A program made the translations under genes and the position numbers. From Lentibacillus cibarius (lineage in GTDB: Bacteria > Bacillota > Bacilli > Bacillales > Amphibacillaceae): a stretch of DNA of 64,000 nt. This document shows positions 8,918-17,666 of this stretch, piece by piece (position 1 is the first letter of the stretch; each line of letters begins with the position of its first letter). The DNA is taken from assembly GCF_005887555.1 (NCBI RefSeq), contig NZ_VCIA01000001.1, positions 2,666,001 to 2,730,000 on the forward strand, read 5' to 3'. The notes under the pieces were generated by a model. It made no database searches, had not been told where the DNA came from, and saw only the letters and a program-made list of their open reading frames with translations.

Positions 8918-10324
8918 ATGGATGGATTCGTTTTAAGGGGACTGCGGCTGTCTATTTTTCTGTACGCTCTCTTACACTTTATCAATTACTATTTACAAAT
9001 CAATGTCATATCGACTATACATGCCGGCATCGGTCTTGTCATGCTGGTTCTGGCGGCGACGTATTTAACACTGCATCGTTTCAAATTGCCGCTTTTCCTT
9101 CTCACAGGCGGCGTTGTCATTTTGGTGCTGACCGGCGGATTTAATGTCGGGAATATGCGTAACGGCCTGCTGCAAATGAGCGATATTATCGGTTTGCTCG
9201 CGGTAGTTCCGATGATTGGCTGGGTATTGCGCCAGGAGCCTTATATTGAGGAATTGATTGGTCTTGCTCACAAGCTACTAGATTCCAGCCGAAAGTTTTA
9301 TTTTGTCATGGTTTTATTCACACATATGCTTTCGTACTTTTTATTATTTGGTGTCATTCCGCTGATGTATCAATTTGTAAGTAACATTTTGCAACATCAG
9401 CGGGGAGAGGCGTGGGAATATTTTAAAGGATCGGCGCTGCTGCGTGGATTTGCGTTGTCAACCATGTGGATCATTAGCATACCAAGCTTTGCCTTTGCGG
9501 TTGATGCGTTAAATGCACCACTTTGGAAGGCTATTCTGCAAGGCTTTTTTGTTGCGGCAGCTGCTTTAATGATGGCTGTTTTATTTTCCTATTTTGAAGA
9601 AAAACGTTATGGGATTGACTTTACTTCTGAAATTAACACAGAAATAGCGGCAGTACTTGAGCGATCGTCTGACAAAAGAGTGCAGCTGCGCATGGCGATC
9701 GAATTTACTTTCCTGTTTATTACGTTATTCGGGACTATTTTTCTATTATATGAAATGCTTGCTGTTAAGCTGATGCTGCTGATTCCGTTTGTGATTATTG
9801 TGTGGGCCAGTATGTATTTCTTCGTAAAACGTAAGCCGAAAAATATGCTCACTGAAATGAAAGATTACTATGTAAATGGTCTGTCATCGAAGGCATATCA
9901 GTTCAGTGTGCTGACATCAGCTGGTGTGATTATATTTGCCATGAACCAGAGCGGAATCGGTGAGACGCTTATTAATGGCATCTATTCGTTTCAGGAAGTT
10001 GTTCCGTTTTTCAATATGCTATATTTCCTGCCATTTATTGTGATTATTCTTGGCTTTATGGGGCTCGGGCCACTGACGGTTATGGTGTTGGTGGCAGGTA
10101 TTCTGGAAAGCATCTCACTTCCGTATTCACCGGAATTGATTGTGCTTGCGGTCACATCGGGAAGTGCAATATCGATTCTATTATCCCCATTGATCATGCC
10201 AGTCATCATCCTGAGTGGAACTAATGGATTAAGTGCATTTAAAAACGGGCTGAAATTTAACTATAAGTATGCAATCGCTCTATATGTCATGGTACAATGT
10301 TACATTCAATGGATGGTGAGCTAA
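8918..10324 (+). CDS. Polytopic membrane protein of unknown function
   Basis: A 468-aa protein with about 11-12 hydrophobic segments, including GIGLVMLVLAATYL, IIGLLAVVPMIGWVL and FLPFIVIILGFMGLGPLTVMV. A charged loop sits in the middle (about 225-250, FEEKRYGIDFTSEINTE). The two halves look roughly similar, as in ion-transporter-like permeases, but I do not recognise the family or substrate. ATG 8918 is 7 nt after GAAGGAG; ATG 8912 is too close. It is followed 42 bp later by a phosphoesterase gene on the same strand, so the two may be co-transcribed. Confidence 0.75.
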   Translation: MDGFVLRGLRLSIFLYALLHFINYYLQINVISTIHAGIGLVMLVLAATYLTLHRFKLPLFLLTGGVVILVLTGGFNVGNMRNGLLQMSDIIGLLAVVPMIGWVLRQEPYIEELIGLAHKLLDSSRKFYFVMVLFTHMLSYFLLFGVIPLMYQFVSNILQHQRGEAWEYFKGSALLRGFALSTMWIISIPSFAFAVDALNAPLWKAILQGFFVAAAALMMAVLFSYFEEKRYGIDFTSEINTEIAAVLERSSDKRVQLRMAIEFTFLFITLFGTIFLLYEMLAVKLMLLIPFVIIVWASMYFFVKRKPKNMLTEMKDYYVNGLSSKAYQFSVLTSAGVIIFAMNQSGIGETLINGIYSFQEVVPFFNMLYFLPFIVIILGFMGLGPLTVMVLVAGILESISLPYSPELIVLAVTSGSAISILLSPLIMPVIILSGTNGLSAFKNGLKFNYKYAIALYVMVQCYIQWMVS

Positions 10325-10366
10325 GGATTGTTTTCCGGCTCGGTGCCGTAAAAAGGAGGCGTTCAC

Positions 10367-10864
10367 ATGCGGATAGTCGTTACAGCGGACACGCATATGC
10401 CGAATAAAGGCAAACAGCTACCGGCCCGATTAACCAAAGAGCTAACGAAGGCTGATCTGATTATTCATGCAGGCGACTGGAAGACGATGGATGTATATGA
10501 AGCATTGTGCGAATACGGAGAAGTAATCGGTGTTTACGGCAATGTGGATGATGAAGCGGTGAAAAAGCAGTTACAAGCGAAGGAAACTTTTTCTATAAAC
10601 GGATATAACATTGGTGTCGTTCATGGCCACGGGGAGAAAAAGACGACGGAGAAGCGGGCAATTGAAGCATTTGATGGAGAAAATATGGATGTTATCATCT
10701 TTGGTCATTCGCATATCCCGTTAGTTCGCTATGTTAAGAAACAGCTGCTTATAAACCCTGGGTCACCAACGGATAAACGGTCGCTTCCGCATTATTCATT
10801 TGCCATTCTCGATATTGCTGAAGACATACATGCTGACCTCATTTTTTTCCGGGACAAAAATTGA
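10367..10864 (+). CDS. YfcE/MJ0936-type metallophosphoesterase
   Basis: A 165-aa calcineurin-like phosphodiesterase. The metal ligands are visible in order: ADTH, HAGDW, GNVDD, VHGHG and GHSHIP, followed by NPGSPTDKR. This is the compact YfcE layout, and such enzymes hydrolyse phosphodiesters such as bis-pNPP with Mn2+. Bacillus YsnB is the nearest relative I recall. AAAGGAGG lies 8 nt before the ATG. The physiological substrate is unknown. Confidence 0.9.
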   Translation: MRIVVTADTHMPNKGKQLPARLTKELTKADLIIHAGDWKTMDVYEALCEYGEVIGVYGNVDDEAVKKQLQAKETFSINGYNIGVVHGHGEKKTTEKRAIEAFDGENMDVIIFGHSHIPLVRYVKKQLLINPGSPTDKRSLPHYSFAILDIAEDIHADLIFFRDKN

Positions 10865-10910
10865 GGCCAGCCTGCGAATAAGAAACCGGACAGACCGGCG
10901 TTCAATTCTT

Positions 10911-11528
10911 TTAATTGTTCGTAGCCATACGGCCGAGGGGGCCGGTTTCACTGATGATATCTTGTAGCTCATAAACGGAAATCGGAAATATCGGAAACCC
11001 GAATGAATGCGGCGTGTACTCAAAAAGCTGGAAATAAATGACGAGTGTTTTGTCAGCGATATAAAACGACTGATCCGGACTGATTCTAGTGAATTCATTA
11101 ATGGTCGGGATATCGCGTGCGGCTATTTGTCTTTTGATGATATCCGAGATGCGTCTGGTATAGTTACTACCGGGCTTGAATAAATCTCGCAGCCGGCACT
11201 CTTTCCCGTTCTGCAGATCAAATGTTGAAGAATTCATGTAAGTTATCCCGTTTGCCGCCATGTGATATATGGCGTAGTTGGATTGTGTTAAACTTAATAC
11301 CCCGCGCTGGTTGTTCTTTATCTCGAATTCGCCGACCATTTCTGCAATGCTCCCTGACATATCGCTAACTTGTTTGTTAATAAGCTCCTGTGTTTTTCGG
11401 ATAATTGATTGGTTGATAAACCCTTGCAAAGACTGATTTGCCATTCTGGCCTGGGGGTAAATAACCTGTTGATTAGGCCCTCCGCTCACGCTAAATGGTT
11501 CAATTTGGACTGGTAATGAAACAGGCAT
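10911..11528 (-). CDS. DUF3298/DUF4163-type protein
   Basis: A 205-aa protein without a signal peptide or membrane segment. The C-terminal half (IPTINEFTRISPDQSFYIADKTLVIYFQLFEYTPHSFGFPIF) resembles the DUF3298 region found in RsiV-like anti-sigma factors and some spore proteins, and the N-terminal half (NGITYMNSSTFDLQNGKE) resembles the preceding DUF4163. RsiV uses this fold to bind lysozyme, but the missing membrane anchor makes an anti-sigma role unlikely. An AGGAGGAG site precedes the ATG. The gene converges with the phosphoesterase 46 bp away. Confidence 0.75.
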   Translation of the reverse strand: MPVSLPVQIEPFSVSGGPNQQVIYPQARMANQSLQGFINQSIIRKTQELINKQVSDMSGSIAEMVGEFEIKNNQRGVLSLTQSNYAIYHMAANGITYMNSSTFDLQNGKECRLRDLFKPGSNYTRRISDIIKRQIAARDIPTINEFTRISPDQSFYIADKTLVIYFQLFEYTPHSFGFPIFPISVYELQDIISETGPLGRMATNN

Positions 11529-11760
11529 ACCGTCTCCTCCTTTTTATCGTGTACTGTGCCCATTGTATGCCGGAAAGGAAAATGTGTGCTGCCCGTTGTT
11601 TTAATGCAAAGATACTAATGAATGTTTAATTTTTTTCGCATTGTTTTTCATGGCATCCTGTATTATCATTGAATGTATAATTTTTATTGTGAAAGTAATC
11701 ACTAATGATTCCGCTTGTAAACATGAAGACGAAATTGATTGAAAAAGGGGTATGACGACG

Positions 11761-12930
11761 TTGCAAATAGGTATTGATAAAATAGGGTTTTATACTCCCC
11801 ATATTTATGTGGATATGAATAAACTTGCTGAACGGCGAAATGTGGAGCCGGAAAAATTTACGATTGGCATTGGTCAGGAAAAAATGGCGATTGCACCGAT
11901 TACACAAGATGCTGTCACGATGGCGGCGAATGCGGCATTGGAGATTGTCGATGAAAAAGATAAGGAAGCAATTGATTTCGTTATCTTTGGAACCGAATCA
12001 GGTATTGACCACTCCAAGTCTGCGGCCATTTATGTTCATCATTTGCTTGGCTTGCATGAAAATGCTCGATCGATTGAGCTGAAGCAGGCATGCTACGGTG
12101 CCACTGCCGGCATTCAGATGGCAAAAAGTCACGTTGCACTGCATCCCGAGAGTAAGGTCCTTGTGCTTGGGTCGGATATTGCACGCTACGGATTGGAAAC
12201 CTCTGGTGAAGCGACGCAGGGAGCAGGAGCAGTTGCTTTATTGATCAGTGCCGATCCCGACATCTTGGCATTAGATCATGATAGTGCCTTCAAGACGGAT
12301 GAGGTCATGGACTTCTGGCGGCCGATTCATTCGGATAAGGCGCTAGTTGATGGCAAACTTTCCAATGAACAATACATTGCTTTCTTCGCGAACGTATGGG
12401 AACAATATAAGGCAAAAACAGACGCCACGTTAGCCGACTTTGAAGCAATTACTTTCCATTTACCGTATACGAAAATGGGCAAAAAAGCACTCAAAGCCGT
12501 ACTTGACGAGGGTGCAGATGAGGATACGGAGCGCTTGATGACGAACTATCAAATCAGCGCGGAATACAACCGGATTGTTGGCAATATTTATACCGGATCG
12601 CTCTATTTAAGTTTGCTTTCACTGCTTGAGAACAAGGAAGACCTCCAGCCGGGAGCGCGAATTGGATTGTTCAGTTATGGCTCCGGTGCGGTCGGTGAAT
12701 TTTTTGCTGGTACCTTGCAGTCCAACTACCGGAAGCAGTTGCCTTTAGGTAAACACAATCAATTGCTGGAATCCCGGACTGAAGTGAGTGTGTCGGAATA
12801 TGAGGCGATTTTTGAAGAAACACTGCCAACCAATGGATCAGACGTCACACTGGACACGGCCGGTGACCCGGCGGAGATATGTCTGGCAGGCGTGAAAGAT
12901 GATATGCGGCAGTATGTTCGTAAAGGTTAG
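11761..12930 (+). CDS. mvaS: Hydroxymethylglutaryl-CoA synthase MvaS
   Basis: Condenses acetyl-CoA with acetoacetyl-CoA to HMG-CoA in the mevalonate route to isoprenoids. With the TTG start at 11761 (about 10 nt after AAAAAGGGG) the catalytic residues fall at Glu79 (GTESGID), Cys111 (KQACYGATAG) and His233 (TFHLPYTKMG), the numbering known from Enterococcus MvaS. That supports TTG over the in-frame ATG 11752, which touches the G-run. The protein is 389 aa and ends with a non-conserved tail. No other mevalonate gene is in the window, and it stands alone between an opposite-strand gene and noncoding DNA. Confidence 0.93.
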   Translation: MQIGIDKIGFYTPHIYVDMNKLAERRNVEPEKFTIGIGQEKMAIAPITQDAVTMAANAALEIVDEKDKEAIDFVIFGTESGIDHSKSAAIYVHHLLGLHENARSIELKQACYGATAGIQMAKSHVALHPESKVLVLGSDIARYGLETSGEATQGAGAVALLISADPDILALDHDSAFKTDEVMDFWRPIHSDKALVDGKLSNEQYIAFFANVWEQYKAKTDATLADFEAITFHLPYTKMGKKALKAVLDEGADEDTERLMTNYQISAEYNRIVGNIYTGSLYLSLLSLLENKEDLQPGARIGLFSYGSGAVGEFFAGTLQSNYRKQLPLGKHNQLLESRTEVSVSEYEAIFEETLPTNGSDVTLDTAGDPAEICLAGVKDDMRQYVRKG

Positions 12931-13490
12931 TAGGACTAGCGAGCGTGATGGATATAAAAATGGGTGCCCAACCTTGCTAAGGATTTCATTTTTGGTGGAG
13001 AAAAACTGAATGAATAAGAAAGTATCATACCGATTAACATAGCAATTGTAATTGGTATGATATTTTTTTGTTGACATGATTAAAAGTCTAATTATAATCA
13101 TTGCTAGGTTAAGTGGTTTTATAGCGTGTACGAAAAAATTTTTTCAAAAAAGATACTAGAAACGTAAGTAGTTCCGTTTCTGTGGAGAAAATTTGAAATA
13201 CCATAATAAATAGCAGACCAAATTGCATAGTTATTTGGTCTGCTATTTTACCTTGTACATCAACACTGAACTTTTTAAACCAATAAGGTTATTGTTATTT
13301 TATGTTAAAATAAAAGTAGCGTTTGTTAAAACTAACTGGCAATTTAGTGCAATAGCAATGATTAACTGATATTCAACGAACGGAGCCATTTCATTGATTT
13401 ACTAAGGTTGTGAATTGGTGAACTTAAACTAACGGTGCAGGTTTATGTAATAAGAAAGTGATAAAATAAGGAGAAAGGAGAGATGTTGAA
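12931..13490. other. Noncoding interval after mvaS
   Basis: No credible gene is visible in 560 bp. It contains a small inverted repeat AGAAACG/CGTTTCT (about 13158-13181), a strong terminator hairpin (13208-13250) and an AT-rich stretch with phrases such as ACTAACTGGCAATTTAGTGC and AACTAACGGTGCAGG. The last part serves as the leader and promoter region of the small ORF at 13491. Confidence 0.6.
13208..13250. terminator. Strong bidirectional-type terminator hairpin
   Basis: A perfect stem TAGCAGACCAAAT / ATTTGGTCTGCTA, extended by flanking A/T pairs, surrounds a 7-nt loop and is followed by TTTT. No gene ends nearby on the plus strand except mvaS 280 bp upstream. Confidence 0.85.
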
Positions 13491-13691
13491 ATGGTTATAC
13501 AATCGAATATGTCACCAGCAGCAATTGTTGATGTTTGGAAAGAAACGGAATATGTTTTTATGAAACATAAAATACCACTTACTAAACAATCATTAGAGAC
13601 ATTGGTTGAAAATAAACGTCTACCTTCGCTACTACAAGAATTGAATTCAGTTGTTGGTAGTTCTACCGCAACTTGTATAGAAGGTGGCTGA
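13491..13691 (+). CDS. Small protein of unknown function ending in CIEGG
   Basis: A 66-aa ORF beginning MVIQSNMSPAAIVDVWKETE and ending ATCIEGG, with one Cys five residues from the end. GGAGAAAGGAG lies upstream at 13470-13480, about 10 nt from the ATG. There is no signal peptide or membrane helix. The alternation of hydrophobic residues (IVDVW..TEYVF..HKIPLT..SLETLV..LPSLLQELN) faintly resembles the helical DUF1858/ScdA N-terminal fold, but this is only an impression. It has its own leader and is closed by a perfect terminator, so it looks like a real monocistronic gene. Confidence 0.65.
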   Translation: MVIQSNMSPAAIVDVWKETEYVFMKHKIPLTKQSLETLVENKRLPSLLQELNSVVGSSTATCIEGG

Positions 13692-13738
13692 CAAATGCCA
13701 ATTAAAAAGGAGTAGGTTACTCCTTATATTACTAAAAT

Positions 13739-13784
13739 GAACAGTCGAAAGCACACACCATTGCGAGTGCTTTCGACTGTTTTA
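13739..13784. terminator. Bidirectional terminator
   Basis: The perfect 14-bp stem ACAGTCGAAAGCAC (13741-13754) / GTGCTTTCGACTGT (13767-13780) is flanked by A- and T-rich ends. It serves the small ORF on the plus strand and the permease on the minus strand. Confidence 0.9.
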
Positions 13785-14747
13785 TGTGCTTCTACGATTC
13801 GAAATAAATAATAAAAGCTGAGATATGATAGCCAGAATAGGCAATTCCAATAATGGACCTATAACTAACGTTAAAGCGATTAAAGGTTGGTCTGGGAACG
13901 CAGTCATAGCAATCGCTAAAGCGATTGGAGAATTTCTTGCTAAAGTAGTTAAGCTTAAACTTGTTCTGTTGGAGTTAGGAAACCTCATAAGCTGTCCAAC
14001 CTTTTGACCAACAAAGAAGTTTATAGTGAAAAACAAAAGAATAGGTATGGTAATTTGCCACATTAAATCTAAATTATCCAGCAGTAATTGCCCTTGTGAA
14101 GCAAACATGGCAACGATTGCAAGGCTTAGAAAAATAATTGGTAACACGCTAAGGTTGGATATAAGGTTCTCTCTTAGCTGCTCCTTGTTTCTCAAGATCA
14201 TTTTTGTTAAAACAGCTAAAACTAAAGGTATGAATAAAACAATTAGAATACTTTCTACTAGAAACCCAAGTTCTATAACTCCAGTAGTTCCGCCAAAAAT
14301 AAGAAGATAAATAGGCAACAAAATGACTTGTAAAATTAAGTTTAAAGGTAAGATTGCTGTTGATAACGCAACATTTCCTTTTGCTATCCCTGTAAAGATT
14401 AAGTACCAGTCAGTGCATGGTGTAACCATGAGCATGATAAATCCAATATACAACGCTGGATTATCACCTAAAAATACCATTGCTAGCAACCATGCTAGGA
14501 TAGGTGTCCAGACAAAGTTTATAATGACTGAAGTATATGTAAACTTGATGTTTTTAAAAGCTTTCTTTATTTCTTCAATAGGAATTTGTAAGAAAGTAAT
14601 GTAAAGCATCGCCACTAATAAAGGAACAATAAATCTTTCCGCACTATCTTTTATTAGTTCTACTTGTCCTATACCTATACCAATTATTACTGCTAAGAAA
14701 ATAATAAGTGTATATAGTTTTTCAAATAAGTTCGTCGTTATCACCAC
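13782..14747 (-). CDS. SBF/ACR3-like (arsenic resistance-type) permease
   Basis: A 321-aa membrane protein with about ten helices, typical of the bile acid:sodium symporter (SBF) superfamily. Segments such as MVTPCTDWYLIFTGIAKGN and SLTTLARNSPIALAIAMTAFP correspond to the two family half-repeats. Proteins with the TPCTDW phrase are usually annotated as arsenic resistance proteins related to ACR3, but no arsR or arsC is adjacent and the substrate is unproven. The likely start is GTG 14747 with a second GTG directly after it, preceded by AGGTGG. The 3' end abuts the shared terminator. The IS21 at 14854 lies about 100 bp upstream of the start. Confidence 0.8.
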   Translation of the reverse strand: MVITTNLFEKLYTLIIFLAVIIGIGIGQVELIKDSAERFIVPLLVAMLYITFLQIPIEEIKKAFKNIKFTYTSVIINFVWTPILAWLLAMVFLGDNPALYIGFIMLMVTPCTDWYLIFTGIAKGNVALSTAILPLNLILQVILLPIYLLIFGGTTGVIELGFLVESILIVLFIPLVLAVLTKMILRNKEQLRENLISNLSVLPIIFLSLAIVAMFASQGQLLLDNLDLMWQITIPILLFFTINFFVGQKVGQLMRFPNSNRTSLSLTTLARNSPIALAIAMTAFPDQPLIALTLVIGPLLELPILAIISQLLLFISNRRST

Positions 14748-14914
14748 CTACAAAGAATAATATAATGCCATAAATAATTTTACCATACATTGACTGTTTT
14801 GCTTATTAAACAATACCAGCCAATAGCAGAAAATGACTATTCCAGAATCGGGCTGTGACTGCTAAACTAAAGTAGACAGATATTGCTAAATAAAAATGAA
14901 CACTTTTGGGGGGG

Positions 14915-14958
14915 CGTTGCATTGGGCAGGCCCCGGCCGGGGCCTGCCCAATGCAACG
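14915..14958. repeat. 44-bp perfect GC-rich palindrome inside IS21 copy A
   Basis: The sequence from CGTTGCATTGGGCAGG through the centre CCGGCCGG to CCTGCCCAATGCAACG is perfectly self-complementary, centred between 14936 and 14937. It has no unpaired loop and is far richer in G and C than its surroundings. It lies 61 bp inside the left end, upstream of istA. It could be a read-through terminator or attenuator on RNA, or a cruciform or protein site on DNA. Confidence 0.95.
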
Positions 14959-15199
14959 GTAACTGAATCTCCTTTTACATGTTTTCATTTTGATTCTGTC
15001 AACGATTCATTTGCACCTTGAAAATTGAATATTTTTTAAATGTTGGAGGGCGTAGCTTCGTAATGAGCATTTGCTTGCGGAGCAAGCTAATGCGAATGAG
15101 AAGGAAGCAAGCGTGAGCGCGGTAGTCTACATGCTCTATTTTAAAAAGACGCACGCCATTTCGATATGATAGGTTAATAGATATCATCAAAGAAATGGA

Positions 15200-16774
15200 G
15201 TGTATGGAAAGGTGGACAAGTTCAGAGTGTACACGGACATACGGCAGCTTTACCAGCAGGGGTTTAAAGTTGCTCAGATCGCCAGAAAGCTTGGCATCTC
15301 ACGAACAACTGTTTATGATTATCTGAATCGGGAGCCTGAGGAAATGTCTATTTGGGTTGCCGGCACAAAGGAACGCTCTAAAAAGCTTGATCCTTATGAA
15401 AATGAGATCTTTTCCTGGTTGAAAAAGCACCCCGACCTTTCGGCCGCGCAGATACAAGATTGGCTCTTAGAGAAACACGGAAATATGGATGTTGCGGCCA
15501 GTACCGTTCGCAATTATGTCAGCCAATTACGAGGGCGGTATCATATTCCTAAAGTATTACATGTGCGAGACTACGAGGCCATTCCCGATCCCCCCATGGG
15601 GCAACAGGCACAGGTTGATTTTGGTGAGACAAAACAACAGACGACGAAAGGAGAGGAAAAAAAGCTTTACTTTATCTGCCTTGTCCTGTCGAATTCACGG
15701 TATAAAACAGTGATGTGGTGGGATCGGCCGTTTACGACGAAAGACGTTATCCAGGCGCATGAGACATTCTTTGAACAACTTGATGGAATGCCTGAAGAAA
15801 TCGTTTATGACCAGGATCGTGTCATTCTTGTCGATGAAAATGCCGGCGACCTCATTTTTACAGCAGACTTTCAGAAGTATCGAGAGGAACGGGGATTCCG
15901 GGTTTATATGTGCAAGAAAGCTGATCCGGAGTCAAAAGGACGAGTTGAAAATGTTGTGGGATTCGTCAAAAATGGTTTTGCCAAACATCGTGTTTTTGAC
16001 AACATTGATAAATGGAACGAGACGTGTCAGGAATGGCTGGATCGAACCGGTAACGGCAAAATACACAATACAACAAAAAAGAAACCGGACACGGTGTTTC
16101 AAATAGAAAAGAAACACTTGCGCCCAGTCATTCCTAAAGCAAATATACTTAAAAAAGATGATTTTAGTATAACAGTAACGGTGAGGAAGGACAACACTAT
16201 CCTATACGATGGCAATCGTTATTCCGTGCCACTTGGTACCTATCAACATGGGGAGTCCAATCAGGTTCATCTTTTAAATAAAGGTGAGATACTGACCGTG
16301 ATTGACGGAAACGGCGAGATCATCGCTGAACACAAAATCGATAACCGAAAAGGAGAACTCATTCAAGCGTCTAATCATCGCAGGGATCGTTCAAAGGATA
16401 TTGAAGCCTATATCCAAAGCTTGGCTTCACGTTTTGAAAATCCGAATCGGGCGACGACTTATTTGGGGGAAATTCGTAAATGTTACCCACGTCACGCTAG
16501 AGACCAGCTCCAAGTCATAGCGAAATGCACGAAAAACAGCGATAGCCAGCGAATGGAACAGGCATTAATAATGTGTGTGGATAATAGATTATATTCCGGA
16601 AATGATTTTCGAGACGTCTTAAACCACCTGCATCAGGAGGAATCAGAGAGCACAGATCAGGCAATGGAGAATGACGTTTCTTCACCCGTTCATAAATCTT
16701 ATGAGAATTGTCAGCCAACGACTAGGGCTTTGACCGATTATATCAGCATTCTGGAAGGAGGTTCTTCTACATGA
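15200..16774 (+). CDS. istA: IS21-family transposase IstA
   Basis: DDE transposase of up to 524 aa. An N-terminal helix-turn-helix (VAQIARKLGISRTTVYDYL) precedes an rve integrase core with catalytic Asp in AQVDFGETKQQ, Asp in EEIVYDQDRV and Glu in SKGRVENVVGF. A C-terminal beta-strand region (YSVPLGTYQHGESNQVHLL) binds DNA in relatives. The start may be GTG 15200 or GTG 15212; both are only moderately placed relative to AAATGGAG (15192-15199). The leader contains a further imperfect 12-bp hairpin, GCATTTGCTTGC / GCAAGCTAATGC, near 15070-15095. Confidence 0.93.
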   Translation: MYGKVDKFRVYTDIRQLYQQGFKVAQIARKLGISRTTVYDYLNREPEEMSIWVAGTKERSKKLDPYENEIFSWLKKHPDLSAAQIQDWLLEKHGNMDVAASTVRNYVSQLRGRYHIPKVLHVRDYEAIPDPPMGQQAQVDFGETKQQTTKGEEKKLYFICLVLSNSRYKTVMWWDRPFTTKDVIQAHETFFEQLDGMPEEIVYDQDRVILVDENAGDLIFTADFQKYREERGFRVYMCKKADPESKGRVENVVGFVKNGFAKHRVFDNIDKWNETCQEWLDRTGNGKIHNTTKKKPDTVFQIEKKHLRPVIPKANILKKDDFSITVTVRKDNTILYDGNRYSVPLGTYQHGESNQVHLLNKGEILTVIDGNGEIIAEHKIDNRKGELIQASNHRRDRSKDIEAYIQSLASRFENPNRATTYLGEIRKCYPRHARDQLQVIAKCTKNSDSQRMEQALIMCVDNRLYSGNDFRDVLNHLHQEESESTDQAMENDVSSPVHKSYENCQPTTRALTDYISILEGGSST

Positions 16775-17550
16775 CATCAACAGGCCATCTTGAACAGCAA
16801 TTGCGCACATTACGGCTTTCAGAAACGGCACAACAACTCCCTGAAATGATTACGGAGGCGGAGAAACAAGACGCCTCCTACCAGGAGTTTCTTGCCCGTT
16901 TATTGAATTACGAACAAAAACGCCGAGAGGAGAAACGGATTGAGCGCAACATGAAATGGGCGGCATTTCCTTTTCACAAAACGTTGGAGGAATTCGATGT
17001 TCATGAACAAACAGCGTTGAGTCAAAAACAGCTGAATCAACTAAAAGAACTAACGTGGCTGGACCAACTATATAATTTAATTCTGTTGGGGCCACCCGGC
17101 GTAGGGAAAACCTTTCTGGGTGTTGCGCTGGGGATTGAGGCCATTTATCGGGGTTACCAGGTTTCGTTCCTGCCAATGGGCGAATTGGTTCATATTCTTA
17201 AAACAGCAGATGTCATTCGCAAATCGCAAACAAGAAAAAAGCGTATCCTTAAGTCGGATCTCGTTATCATTGATGACTTAATGTATATGGCCATGAATCA
17301 ACAGGAGGCGAATCTGTTTTTCCAACTGATTAATGAATTATATGATCAATCTACCATCATTTTCACCTCAAATAAGGGGCCGAAAGATTGGGGAGACCTT
17401 CTTGGGGATCCGGCCACTACCACGGCCATCCTCGATCGTATTTTACATCGCGCGGAGGTAATCCAAATGGATGGGGAAAGTTACCGAATGAAATACAGAA
17501 AATCCATTTTTGGCGAAGAAAATGAACAGGATAAAAGTGTTCAAAATTAA
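16771..17550 (+). CDS. istB: IS21-family helper ATPase IstB
   Basis: AAA+ ATPase of 259 aa related to DnaC that assists IstA in target capture. Walker A is LGPPGVGKT and Walker B is VIIDDLMY; the IstB N-terminal helical region precedes them. The start codon overlaps the istA stop (ATGA), with AAGGAGG just upstream, indicating translational coupling. Intact. Confidence 0.93.
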   Translation: MTSTGHLEQQLRTLRLSETAQQLPEMITEAEKQDASYQEFLARLLNYEQKRREEKRIERNMKWAAFPFHKTLEEFDVHEQTALSQKQLNQLKELTWLDQLYNLILLGPPGVGKTFLGVALGIEAIYRGYQVSFLPMGELVHILKTADVIRKSQTRKKRILKSDLVIIDDLMYMAMNQQEANLFFQLINELYDQSTIIFTSNKGPKDWGDLLGDPATTTAILDRILHRAEVIQMDGESYRMKYRKSIFGEENEQDKSVQN

Positions 17551-17666
17551 TTAGCAAAAAGTGTTCAATTTCACTTGACGCTCACACGGGCGCAATCGCG
17601 GCATAAATCATTGCGTCTTTAACGCCATATAAGGGCTATATTGTGAAATAATGAGGAGGGTTTATC

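Larger units (their letters stand above)
14854..17586 (+). mobile_element. Complete IS21-family insertion sequence (copy A)
   Basis: The element starts with TGTGA at 14854 and ends with TCACA at 17586. The first 54 bp and the reverse complement of the last 54 bp align without gaps, sharing TGTGA, TTGCTAA and a closing TGAACACTTTT. A 5-bp target duplication CGGGC is present on both sides (14849-14853 and 17587-17591). It contains istA and istB overlapping by 4 bp, and an unusually long left leader (about 350 bp) carrying a large palindrome. Both genes are intact, so the copy may be active. Confidence 0.92.
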
